This document shows, piece by piece, positions 25,778 through 35,622 of a DNA stretch of 55,739 nucleotides. The DNA lies in contig JAOAPB010000080.1 of NCBI GenBank assembly GCA_025462645.1, positions 1-55,739 on the forward strand. Reading direction: 5' to 3'. The stretch's first letter is position 1. Each line of letters opens with the position of its first letter. Made by a program: the position numbers and the translations under genes. The DNA comes from Edaphobacter sp. (GTDB lineage Bacteria > Acidobacteriota > Terriglobia > Terriglobales > Acidobacteriaceae). The notes under the pieces are model-generated. The model worked only from the letters and a program-made list of their open reading frames with translations. It had not been told where the DNA came from and did not search any database.

Positions 25778-26614
25778 ATGGTAAACGAGAATGCTTCAAG
25801 CCAGACTTTAGATTTGCGCAATCGCGCTCGTACACTACGCGCCCATTCCGTGCGGATGATATATCGGGCAAGAGCATCGCACCTTGGTAGCTGTCTCTCG
25901 ATAGCAGACCTCGTTGCATGCCTCTACTGGAGTACGCTTCGCATCGATTCGAACCATCCTGCATGGCCTGAGCGCGATCGCTTTATTCTAAGCAAAGGGC
26001 ACGGGGCGGCAATTTTGTATGCTGCACTGGCAGAGCGTGGTTTCTTCGCTGTGTCGGAACTCGCCTCATATTGCCAGAACGGATCGCGTCTCACAGGTCA
26101 TGCCACCAGCGGAGTACCCGGGGTGGAGTTGTCCTCCGGTTCCCTGGGTCATGGCCTTCCAGTAGGCTGCGGCATCGCGTTGGCGGCAAAGCGAGGAAAA
26201 CTGCCCTTTCGGACCTTTGTTCTGCTGAGCGACGGCGAGTTGGATGAAGGCTCTAACTGGGAGGCGATTCTTTTTGCGCCGCAGCATCAACTCGACAACT
26301 TGGTAGCCATTGTGGACTACAACAAGATTCAAAGTTTTGGATCGGTGAAGGATGTACTAGATCTCGATCCACTCGCCGACAAGTTCCGCGCCTTTCGGTG
26401 GGCGGTGAAAGAGGTGGACGGCCACAACATGCAGGAACTCACGGATACCTTCCGTTCACTGCCCCTGGAGAGCGGTCGGCCCACGGCAATCATCGCACAT
26501 ACGATGAAGGGCAAGGGTGTCAGTTTCATGGAAGACCAGCTTTCCTGGCATTACAAGAGTCCCACCGACGAACAAGTGGAGATCGCACTCAAAGAACTGG
26601 AATTCGCTCTGTGA
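25778..26614 (+). CDS. transketolase, N-terminal (ThDP-binding) subunit
   Basis: 278 residues. The ThDP pyrophosphate site reads LLSDGELDEGSNWEAILFAP...IVDYNKIQ (Ser in place of the first Gly of GDG). HLGSCLSIADLVACLYWSTL, SKGHGAAILYAALA and GSLGHGLPVGCGIALAAKRG are standard split-transketolase phrases. The partner half is the next gene, with a GTGA overlap. Together they would transfer a two-carbon ketol unit; the acceptor inside a sugar cluster may be a keto-deoxysugar rather than a pentose phosphate. Confidence 0.9.
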   Translation: MVNENASSQTLDLRNRARTLRAHSVRMIYRARASHLGSCLSIADLVACLYWSTLRIDSNHPAWPERDRFILSKGHGAAILYAALAERGFFAVSELASYCQNGSRLTGHATSGVPGVELSSGSLGHGLPVGCGIALAAKRGKLPFRTFVLLSDGELDEGSNWEAILFAPQHQLDNLVAIVDYNKIQSFGSVKDVLDLDPLADKFRAFRWAVKEVDGHNMQELTDTFRSLPLESGRPTAIIAHTMKGKGVSFMEDQLSWHYKSPTDEQVEIALKELEFAL

Positions 26615-27564
26615 GAACAGCCTTTATTGAGGAACTTATCGCACTCGCCGAAAAAGATGAGCGCATCTGGCTGGTCTGCGGTGACCTTGGCTACTCTGTC
26701 CTCGAGGCCTTCAGTGACCGTTTTCCCGATCGTTATTTGAACGCTGGAGTCGCTGAACAGAACATGACTGGCATCGCTGCCGGTCTTGCGCTAACGGGCA
26801 AAGTGGTCTTCACCTACTCTATCGCCAACTTCCCCATAATGCGCTGTCTCGAACAGATTCGCAATGACGTCTGCTATCACCAACTGGATGTCAAAATAGT
26901 AGCGGTTGGTGGGGGTTTGGCCTATGGAAGCCATGGTTACACCCACCACGGCGTCGAGGATCTGGCCATCATGAGCGCGATGCCGAATATGACAGTAGTG
27001 GCTCCTGGCGATCCGGTGGAAGCCCGTGCCGCAACCGCTGCTCTCGTGGCCACGCCTGGTCCCGCCTACCTGCGGCTGGGCAAGGCAGGAGAGGCGACTT
27101 GGCATCAGAATGCCATTGATTTCCGCCTCGGCCGCGCCATTCAGATGCAAGATGGTCATGATCTCACCATCCTCAGTACCGGCGGAGTGCTGGGTATTGC
27201 TATCGAGGCTGCGCATAGGCTCGATGCAGGCGGATGCTCGACTCGGCTGTTGAGTATGCCAAGTTTGGTGCCGCTTGATGTTGACGCGATCAAAAAGGCC
27301 GCCAGCGAGACCGCAGCAATCCTGACTCTCGAGGAGCACGGCATCGGCGGTCTGGGCACTATGACAGCCGAGGTGTTGGCCTCAATCCGCGCTGCTGTTC
27401 CCTTCCATCCCCTACGCCTAGGGCGTGATCCGATCCGGCTGGCTGGTTCGCAAGAGGAACTTCGTTCCGCCCAGGGCCTGAGCGTGGAGGGCATTCTTGC
27501 TGTTGCGAAAAGGCTACTCAACCCTGAACCGCAGGCATATTCCAATCGTACGAGGATTAGGTAG
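26611..27564 (+). CDS. transketolase, C-terminal subunit
   Basis: 317 residues from GTG 26611 (MRTAFIEELIALAEKDERIW), overlapping the previous stop by four bases. The Pyr domain has the catalytic Glu in LNAGVAEQNMTGIAAGLAL; the C-terminal transketolase domain starts near residue 190 (DGHDLTILSTGGVLGIAIEA) and includes LTLEEHGIGGLGTMTAEVLA. Length matches separate-subunit transketolases and DXS-like E1 halves. A longer frame upstream overlaps the N-subunit and is a shadow. The stop is followed at once by the flippase ATG. Confidence 0.9.
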   Translation: MRTAFIEELIALAEKDERIWLVCGDLGYSVLEAFSDRFPDRYLNAGVAEQNMTGIAAGLALTGKVVFTYSIANFPIMRCLEQIRNDVCYHQLDVKIVAVGGGLAYGSHGYTHHGVEDLAIMSAMPNMTVVAPGDPVEARAATAALVATPGPAYLRLGKAGEATWHQNAIDFRLGRAIQMQDGHDLTILSTGGVLGIAIEAAHRLDAGGCSTRLLSMPSLVPLDVDAIKKAASETAAILTLEEHGIGGLGTMTAEVLASIRAAVPFHPLRLGRDPIRLAGSQEELRSAQGLSVEGILAVAKRLLNPEPQAYSNRTRIR

Positions 27565-28965
27565 ATGGCGGCGCGGTCGGACGAACTGGTGCACTCGTCC
27601 CCTGGTGACGTACACAGTCACCCATTCCGACGCTGGCTACGGGAGGTAGTGGGACTGGATCGTGCTATTTTCTTCACCGTCCTTGCTCGCGGATGGCAGA
27701 GTCTTGCCGGGCTGGTGACGATTGCACTTATTGCCCGTTTCCTTTCCCCATCCGAGCAGGGCTACTACTACACATTCGGCAGCCTGGTCGCGTTGCAGAT
27801 CGTCTTCGAACTGGGATTCTCTTTCGTAATTCAGCAGATGGCCAGCCACGAACGCGCCCTCCTGACCATCTCGCCAGACTACCGAATCAGCGGTGACCCG
27901 GTCGCGCATGCGCGGCTGGCTTCGGTCCTCCAAAAGTCGGTACGCTGGTACTCGGTGGCTTCTGCCATCATGGCCGTATTCCTCATCTGTGCCGGGCTGT
28001 ACTTCTTTACAGCGTATCAACACGGACCGGTTCAAGTGAACTGGAAGGCACCATGGTGTTGCGTTGCCCTTGCTGCGACTCTTACATTCCAGATCGATCC
28101 CTTGCTCGCCTTCATGGAAGGCTGCGGATACGTCGCCAACGTGGCTCGGCTGCGGCTCATGCAAGCGGCCACGGGCAGCTTGTTAGCGTGGTTCGCCCTG
28201 CTTAGCCATCACGGCCTGTTTGCACCTGCGATGATGATCCTTGGTACCGCGTCGACCGCGCTCGTCTGGCTTTATGGACATAGGCGTTTCCTGCTGGGAC
28301 TACTTCGGCACCATCCCGGTAAGCATCGTATCCGCTGGGGAACCGAGGTCTGGCCCTTCCAGTGGAAGATCGCGGTAAGCTGGCTCTGCGGCTACTTTAT
28401 CTTTCAGTTATTCAACCCGGTCCTATTTGTTTACCGTGGACCTGTGGTCGCGGGCCAAATGGGCATGTCTCTCAACGTAGCCACAGCGCTTCAGGCGATC
28501 GCCATCTCTTGGGTAAATACAAAATCCGCACCCTTTGGGGCGATGATTGCCCGTAAGGATTACGCGCAACTTGACCGCACATTTTTTCGTGCTCTCTGGC
28601 AATCGCTGGGAGTCTGCCTCATTGGCGGACTAGTCTTCCTGACTGTAGCTATCTGGCTTAACCGCGAACAGGTGCCTTTCGCACACCGGTTACTGAGTCC
28701 AGCAGTTTTGGCTTTACTTTTTTGCGCGACGACTGTGAACATCGCAATCTTCTCCGAGGCGCTCTATCTTCGAACCCACAAGCAGGAGAAGTTTCTCCTC
28801 AACTCCGTGCTGACTGCATCCCTCGTTGCGGCTTCAACCCTATTTTTTGGACGAAGCTATGGAGCGACGGGCATCATCTCTGGATATCTCACGGTACTCG
28901 TGGTCGTCGGTCTAGGCCTTGGAACTTTCACCTTTATGAAGTACCGCAAGGCATGGCATGCATAG
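27565..28965 (+). CDS. Wzx-like polysaccharide flippase
   Basis: 466 residues, about 12 helices of the MATE/MOP polysaccharide-transport type: ARGWQSLAGLVTIALIARFL then EQGYYYTFGSLVALQIVFEL, and VAGQMGMSLNVATALQAIAI with WVNTKSAPFGAMIARKDYAQ (the central Wzx signature). It flips lipid-linked repeat units to the periplasm. Directly adjacent to the transketolase pair and overlapping the GT2 gene by eight bases, so it is co-translated. Confidence 0.85.
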   Translation: MAARSDELVHSSPGDVHSHPFRRWLREVVGLDRAIFFTVLARGWQSLAGLVTIALIARFLSPSEQGYYYTFGSLVALQIVFELGFSFVIQQMASHERALLTISPDYRISGDPVAHARLASVLQKSVRWYSVASAIMAVFLICAGLYFFTAYQHGPVQVNWKAPWCCVALAATLTFQIDPLLAFMEGCGYVANVARLRLMQAATGSLLAWFALLSHHGLFAPAMMILGTASTALVWLYGHRRFLLGLLRHHPGKHRIRWGTEVWPFQWKIAVSWLCGYFIFQLFNPVLFVYRGPVVAGQMGMSLNVATALQAIAISWVNTKSAPFGAMIARKDYAQLDRTFFRALWQSLGVCLIGGLVFLTVAIWLNREQVPFAHRLLSPAVLALLFCATTVNIAIFSEALYLRTHKQEKFLLNSVLTASLVAASTLFFGRSYGATGIISGYLTVLVVVGLGLGTFTFMKYRKAWHA

Positions 28966-29950
28966 TGAATCTCCGTTGTTGACGATTGGAATCCCCACCT
29001 ATAATCGCAGTCGCTATCTGGCCCGTCTATTGGACTCTCTGACACCACAACTAGAGAATGAGACTCGCGTCGAGTTGCTCATCTCAGATAACGCATCTCC
29101 CGACGGGACACAGGCCACCCTCGAAGGGTATCGCGAGCAGGGGCTAGTCTTTCGCAGCATCCGCAATCAGACAAATATAGGAGCCGATGGCAATATTGGG
29201 CAGTGCTTCGCCGAAGCGGCCGGAAAGTATGTCTGGATTATTGGCGATGACGATGTCGTCATTCAGGACGGCTTGGTATCTATCCTAAGTCTCATCGCCC
29301 AGGAAGAGTTCGATATCGTGCATCTTCGTGCGATGGATTTTTCCGAGGGCCAACAGCCCCATATCCTTTCTCGCCCGCCTAGAATCGAAATCATCCACGA
29401 CCCACGTACCTTTGCGCTCAGGACTCACGTATTCCTGACATTCATCGCTGGAAATATCATCAACAAGCAGCGGGTACTTTCGTTGCCTCACCGCGACTTT
29501 TCAGAATTGATGGGCACCAGCCTCGGCCACCTGAGTTGGACATACACTGCCCTCCGTTCCTTCCGAAAGGGAGCCTGCATCCTTGATCCGCTCATTGCGG
29601 CTGGTGCCGATGACCGCGGCGGTTACGCGCTTTTCACCGTCTTCGGCACGAACCTCAAACGTATCACCGAGACATGGCTCGTAGAGCCAGACTTGGTGCG
29701 TATTGTCATGAACGGCACGTTGCAGACATTTTTCCCTACGTTCGTGCTTCGCTCAAAGCTTCGAGCAGGAAAATTTACAGAGGAAAACCCGGACGTCCTT
29801 CTCGACTCTCTCTTCTCGAACAACTACCGCTACTATTTTTTCATCTATCCTCTGCTGAAGTTGCCCAGCAAACTAGCTCGTGTATGGTTGCTCCTGTGTC
29901 GTGTGGTTAATCGTTTAGACAAAGTCATCGGAAACCCTATGCTTCGATAA
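28958..29950 (+). CDS. family 2 glycosyltransferase
   Basis: 330 residues. GT-A marks: LLTIGIPTYNRSRYLARLLD, VELLISDNASPDGTQATLEG, NIGADGNIGQCFAEAAGKYV and the DxD-type WIIGDDDVVIQDG. The group resembles abequosyl-/tyvelosyl-transferases, which fits the CDP-dideoxysugar genes upstream; that link is inference. Last gene of the rightward block. Confidence 0.86.
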   Translation: MHSESPLLTIGIPTYNRSRYLARLLDSLTPQLENETRVELLISDNASPDGTQATLEGYREQGLVFRSIRNQTNIGADGNIGQCFAEAAGKYVWIIGDDDVVIQDGLVSILSLIAQEEFDIVHLRAMDFSEGQQPHILSRPPRIEIIHDPRTFALRTHVFLTFIAGNIINKQRVLSLPHRDFSELMGTSLGHLSWTYTALRSFRKGACILDPLIAAGADDRGGYALFTVFGTNLKRITETWLVEPDLVRIVMNGTLQTFFPTFVLRSKLRAGKFTEENPDVLLDSLFSNNYRYYFFIYPLLKLPSKLARVWLLLCRVVNRLDKVIGNPMLR

Positions 29951-30248
29951 ATTGGTCGATAGTTTGAGGTATGTATAGGATTCGCGACAGAATGGGTTGT
30001 TTAATTTAATCAGTGCGAAGACGAAAGTACTTTGCTTCTCCAAGCATCCGAATTTTTAAATCCACGATCCGCTTGTCTGCGCAAGATGAGAATTTCAATC
30101 CTGCGCGAAGGAGAACGTTCATCGAAGGACTCCTACTCCACCCGAACGCAATGAGACTATTAGCCCAATTAGGCCACGGCCTCATTGCTTGAAGCACTGG
30201 TATCTTGCCTCTATGGTTACTTAAACCCCTCGGCGCTATTTTATCTGC
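29951..30248. other. convergent intergenic region
   Basis: 298 bases between the rightward block and the leftward SLBB exporter gene. A 63-codon minus-strand frame (30006-30197) shows no family resemblance and no ribosome site; I see no other structure. AT-rich and probably the transcription end of both blocks. Confidence 0.4.
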
Positions 30249-33050
30249 TTATTTAAACAGTACGTTGGAAGCGGCAATGGCGATCCCGAACTGGCCTACA
30301 ACCTGCGATATATCTACAAGCGTGCGCAGCCCTCGGCCTTTATTCAGATTCAACGGGACCACAACCGTATCTCCGGGATAGAGATGCAACGAATTGAACC
30401 CGCTTCCGCGTAGAGAAGAGCTGTACTGTTTGCTGATGACAGATCCATCGGCGCGAATAACATAAGCGCGATTTCTGTCTGCATCACGATTTACGCCGCC
30501 AGCCAATCTCAAATAGTCGCCGACGCGCCGGCTTGGATCGTACAGAAATGAGTTTTGATTGTAGACCGCTCCATTTATGCTGACCGTAGATGGCAACCGC
30601 GGCACGATGAATCGGTCTCCATCTTCTAATGGCAGGTCGGGAAGCTGCGTCAGATCGCGGCTATCGGGCTGCAGATCCAGCACGATACGGCCAGTAGCTC
30701 GCGCCTGTCTTAGGCTATTGATGATGTTCTGATTTTGCTGCTGCGCTGCGGCTGCGGCTGCACTATCCTGCGCGCTGATCGCACTATTCGCATTGCTCGT
30801 TGCGTTAGTGCTCGCCTGAAGCGCAATCTGCTCCACATATTCATTTAGGCGCTGCTGCTGCACACGACGCGTGGATTCGCGGGTGAACTCGGAGCCAAAT
30901 AGATAAGCCTCCGAGGTAATGCCGCCAGCTCGCCGCACCAACTGTCGCAAGGTCTCGCCAGGCATTACGCTGTAGACGCCGGAGGAAGCGAACTCGCCTT
31001 CAAGCCGGACAAACCGCGTCTGCTGCGCCTGCGGTACACGAATGTCCGCCTTGGAGAAGATGGTGACAACATCTCCAGGGAGTAACTCGAGGTTCTGCGC
31101 AGTATCCCCTTCGAGCACTACCTTCCCCAGATTGAAGGGCAACAGAGACGTGGTGAGGTTTTCTTTACTCTGCCGCTCGATAACGGCGTAGCTCCAATTG
31201 ATGTCCGGTTCGCTCAATCTGACGTCATTGCGAGGCCGGAACTGCCCTGCCGTTGAAGTCGCCACGGTTGTTCCCACACTGGCACTCGCCGCACTCATTC
31301 GATTCGAATTGATCGTGGACTGTGAGAAATTATTATTTGGCAGCGAGTTTGTATTGCCGAGATTATTTCCGAAGTTATTTGTTCCATTCGCGGTAGCTGT
31401 CGTTGGCGATGTCGATGGTGATTGCGATGTTTGCGCGTATCGATCATTGATCCCGCTGCCAAAGGTCTCCGATTCGGAGGTCCTCGTGCAGTCCAACCTA
31501 CCATCCATGCTCCCATCGTTCATTTCATTAAAGTTTCCGTCGTTGGTCCCAAACCGCAGTCCAATCAAATTCGGATTTCTCGTTGTTGAGGAGTAACGCC
31601 AGATTGGGTTTTCCCCCTCCTCGCCAACCGGAATGCCATAACGAAGACTCGGAATCCCATAGGGCGTTGTAGGAAGACAAGTGGGAATATAGGTCAACAA
31701 GGGCTGGCCTAACTGGCTGCGCTTTAGCCAGTAATCACGGGTGATGAGCGCCTCTTTATCCGGCAACAGGTCACGAACACGCATTCCTGGCTTCCATGTA
31801 TAGCGGCCGGAATTCGCCACATTGCCGCGTAGCGTGATTGAGTCCTTATATTGACTGACCACCGCCACCAGCTCCAATAGATCTCCATTGCGCAGCACGG
31901 TCTCGCGCCCCTGGTCATCAAGAGATATCTGCGTCATGCTGCGCATCCGGCGTTCATCCAAACGCTCCAGGCGCACTGTCCCCCTTGAAGCGACATTCGT
32001 CAGACCCGCAGCCATCTCCAGAACATCGCCAACGGTCGTACTGTCCGTCGACCTAAGCTCATAAATCGCCGGTGCATTGACACTACCCGCAACAGCCACC
32101 TGCGGGCCTACTGGGGGAATATAGATCACATCGCCCGGCAGTAACTGTGCATCTTTCGACTTGTCACCGCGCAGCAGCAGATCATAAAAATCGAAATCGG
32201 CAACCACCTCGCCTGACCGCTTTAGCTGAATATTCCGCATACTGCCCTGCGGGGTAGGACCGCCCGTCGCAAAGAGAGCATTCACCAGGGTGCTCAAGGA
32301 ACTGATGGTGTAGCTTCCCGGTCGCCGAGCCTGTCCCACCACAAATACCTGGATCGAACGCAACTGTCCCATATTCACGTTCAGGTCAAAGTTGCGAAAG
32401 ACTCTCCCCATCTGTGACTTCAGGAACTCCTGCATCTGCGCAAACGGTAGCCCAGCAACGTGCACTGTGCCAACCCGGGGGATGTAGATGCTGCCAGACC
32501 GATCGACAGTAAAGCGGCCATCGAGAGAGATCTGCCCCCATGCCTGAATGCGCAACTCATCCCCAGGCCCAACCACATAGTCCGGTGTCACAGGAGCAAG
32601 GTTCAGCGGCGCAAAGGTAGAAGGCGGGTTTCGAAACAGGGCAGCGCCATAGAGAGGCAACATCTTGCCTATCGAATTGGCAACCATCTGTTGAAATTCG
32701 GTCGGGGGATCGAGGGGAAGGCGCGCCGCTGCATTCAGGTCCTGCTGCCGTGTCCCATTGCCACTCTGCGTGTTGTCGGTTCCGTTCTGGCTTCCCTGCT
32801 GTCCGGGAGCAATAATCTGGGGGCCGGTAGTCTGCTGATTGGTCTGCGACGGATTGCGCACCTGAAAGCTGCCCTGATCACCAGACTGTTGGCATCCAGG
32901 ATCAGTTGGGCTACACGACTGTTGCCCGGACGAACCCCCGAGCGCCTGACCGTATTGTGCGAATTGAGCGGACGAAGTAAGTGCCCCGAACAGGGTAAAG
33001 AGAAGCACATATCCAAAGTTCAATCTGCTGGGGGAACCACTAAACTGCAT
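30249..33050 (-). CDS. polysaccharide export outer-membrane protein with several SLBB domains (Wza-like)
   Basis: About 933 residues from ATG 33050 (MQFSGSPSRLNFGYVLLFTL), signal peptide ending near SSAQ. A Gln/Asn-rich low-complexity part (35-115) precedes the Poly_export domain (VTPDYVVGPGDELRIQAWGQ, near 160). At least four SLBB units follow, e.g. QVFVVGQARRPGSYTISSLS, VAVAGSVNAPAIYELRSTDS, VRLEGEFASSGVYSVMPGET and VSINGAVYNQNSFLYDPSRR. A second disordered Asn/Thr/Ser-rich part lies near 545-610. It forms the outer-membrane channel for the polymer made by the neighbours. Nearly three times as long as E. coli Wza. Confidence 0.9.
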   Translation of the reverse strand: MQFSGSPSRLNFGYVLLFTLFGALTSSAQFAQYGQALGGSSGQQSCSPTDPGCQQSGDQGSFQVRNPSQTNQQTTGPQIIAPGQQGSQNGTDNTQSGNGTRQQDLNAAARLPLDPPTEFQQMVANSIGKMLPLYGAALFRNPPSTFAPLNLAPVTPDYVVGPGDELRIQAWGQISLDGRFTVDRSGSIYIPRVGTVHVAGLPFAQMQEFLKSQMGRVFRNFDLNVNMGQLRSIQVFVVGQARRPGSYTISSLSTLVNALFATGGPTPQGSMRNIQLKRSGEVVADFDFYDLLLRGDKSKDAQLLPGDVIYIPPVGPQVAVAGSVNAPAIYELRSTDSTTVGDVLEMAAGLTNVASRGTVRLERLDERRMRSMTQISLDDQGRETVLRNGDLLELVAVVSQYKDSITLRGNVANSGRYTWKPGMRVRDLLPDKEALITRDYWLKRSQLGQPLLTYIPTCLPTTPYGIPSLRYGIPVGEEGENPIWRYSSTTRNPNLIGLRFGTNDGNFNEMNDGSMDGRLDCTRTSESETFGSGINDRYAQTSQSPSTSPTTATANGTNNFGNNLGNTNSLPNNNFSQSTINSNRMSAASASVGTTVATSTAGQFRPRNDVRLSEPDINWSYAVIERQSKENLTTSLLPFNLGKVVLEGDTAQNLELLPGDVVTIFSKADIRVPQAQQTRFVRLEGEFASSGVYSVMPGETLRQLVRRAGGITSEAYLFGSEFTRESTRRVQQQRLNEYVEQIALQASTNATSNANSAISAQDSAAAAAAQQQNQNIINSLRQARATGRIVLDLQPDSRDLTQLPDLPLEDGDRFIVPRLPSTVSINGAVYNQNSFLYDPSRRVGDYLRLAGGVNRDADRNRAYVIRADGSVISKQYSSSLRGSGFNSLHLYPGDTVVVPLNLNKGRGLRTLVDISQVVGQFGIAIAASNVLFK

Positions 33051-33260
33051 CTGCTCTAATCCTCGCAACCTTCTACACTCTTAAAACTTTGACCGATTCC
33101 TGAAAGGCTGCAAATTCGCAAAATGAACGAATTCGCAATCCACTCCGCTGTTCCTCAACATCTGCATCATCATCCCAGCATACTTGAATGCCTTTGGGTA
33201 TCGATAGGGAAATAGATGTTACAGACCGCCTGCATTGAGCGAAAACAGCTCATCAGACCT

Positions 33261-34715
33261 TTACCTCAACTGCCCAGTCTCCACCGCCTGTGCCACACGC
33301 AACATCGTCGCCTCGTCAAAGTGCCTACCGATCACCTGGACACCGATCGGCAATCCATCCTTCGTCTCTCCACAGGGCACCGAAATGCCACACACTCCCG
33401 CCAGGCTCGCCGCGACCGAGTAGATATCCTCGAGGTACATCTTCACCGGATCGTCGGTCTTCTCCCCCAGCTTAAACGCCGGAGTTGGCGTCACCGGTGC
33501 CACCAGGACATCAACCTCCGCAAACGCCGTCAGAAAGTCCCGTGTCAGCAACGTCCTTACCTGCTGAGCCTTCTTGTAGTACGCGTCGTAGTATCCGGCC
33601 GAAAGGGCGTAGGTCCCAAGCAGAATCCGCCGCTTCACCTCGGCTCCAAACCCTGCGTCCCGGGTTCTTCGAAACATCTCCGAAAGCGTCTTAGCCTCGG
33701 CATCTCTCAAACCGAATCTCACCCCATCGAACCGCGAAAGGTTCGAGGAAGCCTCCGCCGTCGCAATCACGTAGTAGGTCGGAATCGCATACTTTGTGTG
33801 GGGTAAATTGACCGGCTTTATCACGCATCCCACCGTCTTCAGACCAGCCAAAACACCCTCAATTGCGCCCCGAATCTCGAGATCCAATCCCTCGCCGAAG
33901 TACTCTGCAGGCACCCCAATCCTCAGTCCCTCTACCGGCTTTTCGAGTCCGCCAACATAGTCATCCACCGGACGATCAGACGAGGTTGCATCCATAACGT
34001 CATGTCCTGCAAGCACTTGCAAAACAGTCGCTGCATCCTTAACATTTTTTGTAAATGGTCCAACGCGGTCCAGCGAAGAAGCAAACGCAATCAATCCATA
34101 TCGACTCACTCGCCCATACGTCGGAAGCACACCGACCACCCCACAAAAAGCCGCTGGCTGCCGGATCGACCCTCCGGTATCCGTCCCAAGTGTTGCAACA
34201 GCAAGGTTTGCCGCCACTGCAGCAGCTGAACCGCCGCTCGACCCACCTGGAACTCGATCCAAAGCCCTTGGATTCAGCACGGGACCATAAGCCGAATTTT
34301 CATTCGAGCTTCCCATGGCAAACTCATCGCAGTTCAACTTTCCAAGCAGAACCGCTCCCGCTGCCTCCAGCCGTCCCACCGCGGTAGCATCGTAGGGTGG
34401 TCTATATCCCTTTAGAATCAATGATCCAGCTGTAGCAGGAGCGCCTTGCATCACCAGAACGTCTTTGATTCCCACAGGAACTCCACCCAAGGCCGGCAAC
34501 GCGTCCCCCTTTGCAGCCATCGCATCGATCTTCGCAGCCTGTCCCAGGGCCCGCTCTCGGCTTAGCGCCAGAAAGCTGTTTATTTCACCATCTCTCGCAT
34601 CAATCCGCTCATAATGCAGATTTGCCAACTCGTTCGCGGTTATCTCACCGGAAGCTACCGCAGCTCGTGTCCCATCAATCGTCAAGCTTTCTAGTTCCAT
34701 TACCTTTACACTCAC
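33261..34715 (-). CDS. gatA: Asp-tRNA(Asn)/Glu-tRNA(Gln) amidotransferase subunit A
   Basis: 484 residues from GTG 34715, or 479 from ATG 34700. Amidase-signature catalytic Lys is in GGVPVGIKDVLVMQG; the cis-Ser and Ser nucleophile are in the PGGSSGGSAAAVAANLAVAT - LGTDTGGSIRQPAAFCGVVG region. KRRILLGTYALSAGYYDAYY is the GatA-specific phrase. It releases ammonia from Gln for GatB to amidate misacylated tRNA. gatC precedes it by 14 bases; gatB is not in the window. Confidence 0.95.
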   Translation of the reverse strand: MSVKVMELESLTIDGTRAAVASGEITANELANLHYERIDARDGEINSFLALSRERALGQAAKIDAMAAKGDALPALGGVPVGIKDVLVMQGAPATAGSLILKGYRPPYDATAVGRLEAAGAVLLGKLNCDEFAMGSSNENSAYGPVLNPRALDRVPGGSSGGSAAAVAANLAVATLGTDTGGSIRQPAAFCGVVGVLPTYGRVSRYGLIAFASSLDRVGPFTKNVKDAATVLQVLAGHDVMDATSSDRPVDDYVGGLEKPVEGLRIGVPAEYFGEGLDLEIRGAIEGVLAGLKTVGCVIKPVNLPHTKYAIPTYYVIATAEASSNLSRFDGVRFGLRDAEAKTLSEMFRRTRDAGFGAEVKRRILLGTYALSAGYYDAYYKKAQQVRTLLTRDFLTAFAEVDVLVAPVTPTPAFKLGEKTDDPVKMYLEDIYSVAASLAGVCGISVPCGETKDGLPIGVQVIGRHFDEATMLRVAQAVETGQLR

Positions 34716-34729
34716 CGTCCTTGCCTCAA

Positions 34730-35071
34730 CTATCGCTCAATTACCTTGGGAACTTTGAAAAAACGACCATCCGTCTCCGGAGCCGCTGCCATCACCGCTG
34801 CACGATCCACCGAATGCCGCACCAAATCCTCACGTAAAGCCTCTCCATGATCATGTACAGCTCCACCCAACATCTCTCCTACTTGGGCCATCGCAGGTAT
34901 ACCAGTCGTATCCAGCTCGTTGAGTTGACCGATATGTCCCAGAATCGCATTCAGATCCCGCTGCATGCGCGGCTCTTCCTCCGCCGTCAGTTCCAGGTTC
35001 GCCAACTCCGCGACGCGTTTCACATCGTCAATCGATACCCCTGCTTGCGATACTCCTACTTGCTCATTCAT
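34730..35071 (-). CDS. gatC: Asp/Glu-tRNA amidotransferase subunit C
   Basis: 113 residues. GVSIDDVKRVAELANLELTA then ..RMQRDLNAILGHIGQLNELD and DGRFFKVPKVIER are the complete GatC pattern. It wraps around the GatA-GatB interface. It has a 15-residue N-terminal extension compared with the typical 95-100. Five bases from the upstream DciA-like gene. Confidence 0.93.
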   Translation of the reverse strand: MNEQVGVSQAGVSIDDVKRVAELANLELTAEEEPRMQRDLNAILGHIGQLNELDTTGIPAMAQVGEMLGGAVHDHGEALREDLVRHSVDRAAVMAAAPETDGRFFKVPKVIER

Positions 35072-35076
35072 CGCCG

Positions 35077-35382
35077 TTATTCCCTTTCCAGGATTTTTCC
35101 CTTTCCACCCTTCACTTCAAAGTGTATCCCGCTCAGCTTGACACCTGCGATACGCCCCATCTCGCCAGCTAGTTGACCTTGCATACTCATCATCTGCCGT
35201 AGCCACGCACCGTTCTCTACATCTATATGAACCAGCCCATCCACATACCCGACTACCGTCCCCCGCTCCGCCAAAGCCTTGCCACAAGCCACTGGCCACG
35301 CCGCCGCCAGTCTGTCCTCATCTCGCATCGCTCGCAAACTGCGCCCCAGCGACCCCTTAAGTAAATCCCGCATCCCATCCAT
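35077..35382 (-). CDS. DciA-like DUF721 protein
   Basis: 101 residues: MRDLLKGSLGRSLRAMRDED, RLAAAWPVACGKALAERGTV then VDGLVHIDVENGAWLRQMMS form the DUF721 domain. DciA proteins of this family help load the replicative helicase DnaB. Here it is short and lacks extra domains. First gene of the gatC-gatA run. Confidence 0.75.
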   Translation of the reverse strand: MDGMRDLLKGSLGRSLRAMRDEDRLAAAWPVACGKALAERGTVVGYVDGLVHIDVENGAWLRQMMSMQGQLAGEMGRIAGVKLSGIHFEVKGGKGKILERE

Positions 35383-35622
35383 CGGTAATCAAATCTCCCC
35401 AAACCCTATATCCGCACCATAGTTTACGTATGAACAAGCACAGACGGGAACGACCTTTATCTCTAAAGCTTCTTGTCCATGAATGTGGCAGAGAATCCCC
35501 TCTCGCCGGTATACCACCTACGTGACCTTGCAGATATCAGCCAGCCGAATCACATTTAAACAACACGCCAGTGAGCTATGTCGCGGATAACTACCAACAG
35601 TTCAGCGTTCACAAGGCTCTGC

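Noticed and set aside
26398..26610. Longer start of the transketolase C-subunit
   Set aside because: It overlaps the N-subunit in another frame; the GTG at 26611 gives the family start and a coupled overlap.
30006..30197. 63-codon minus-strand frame in the convergent gap
   Set aside because: No family resemblance or ribosome site.
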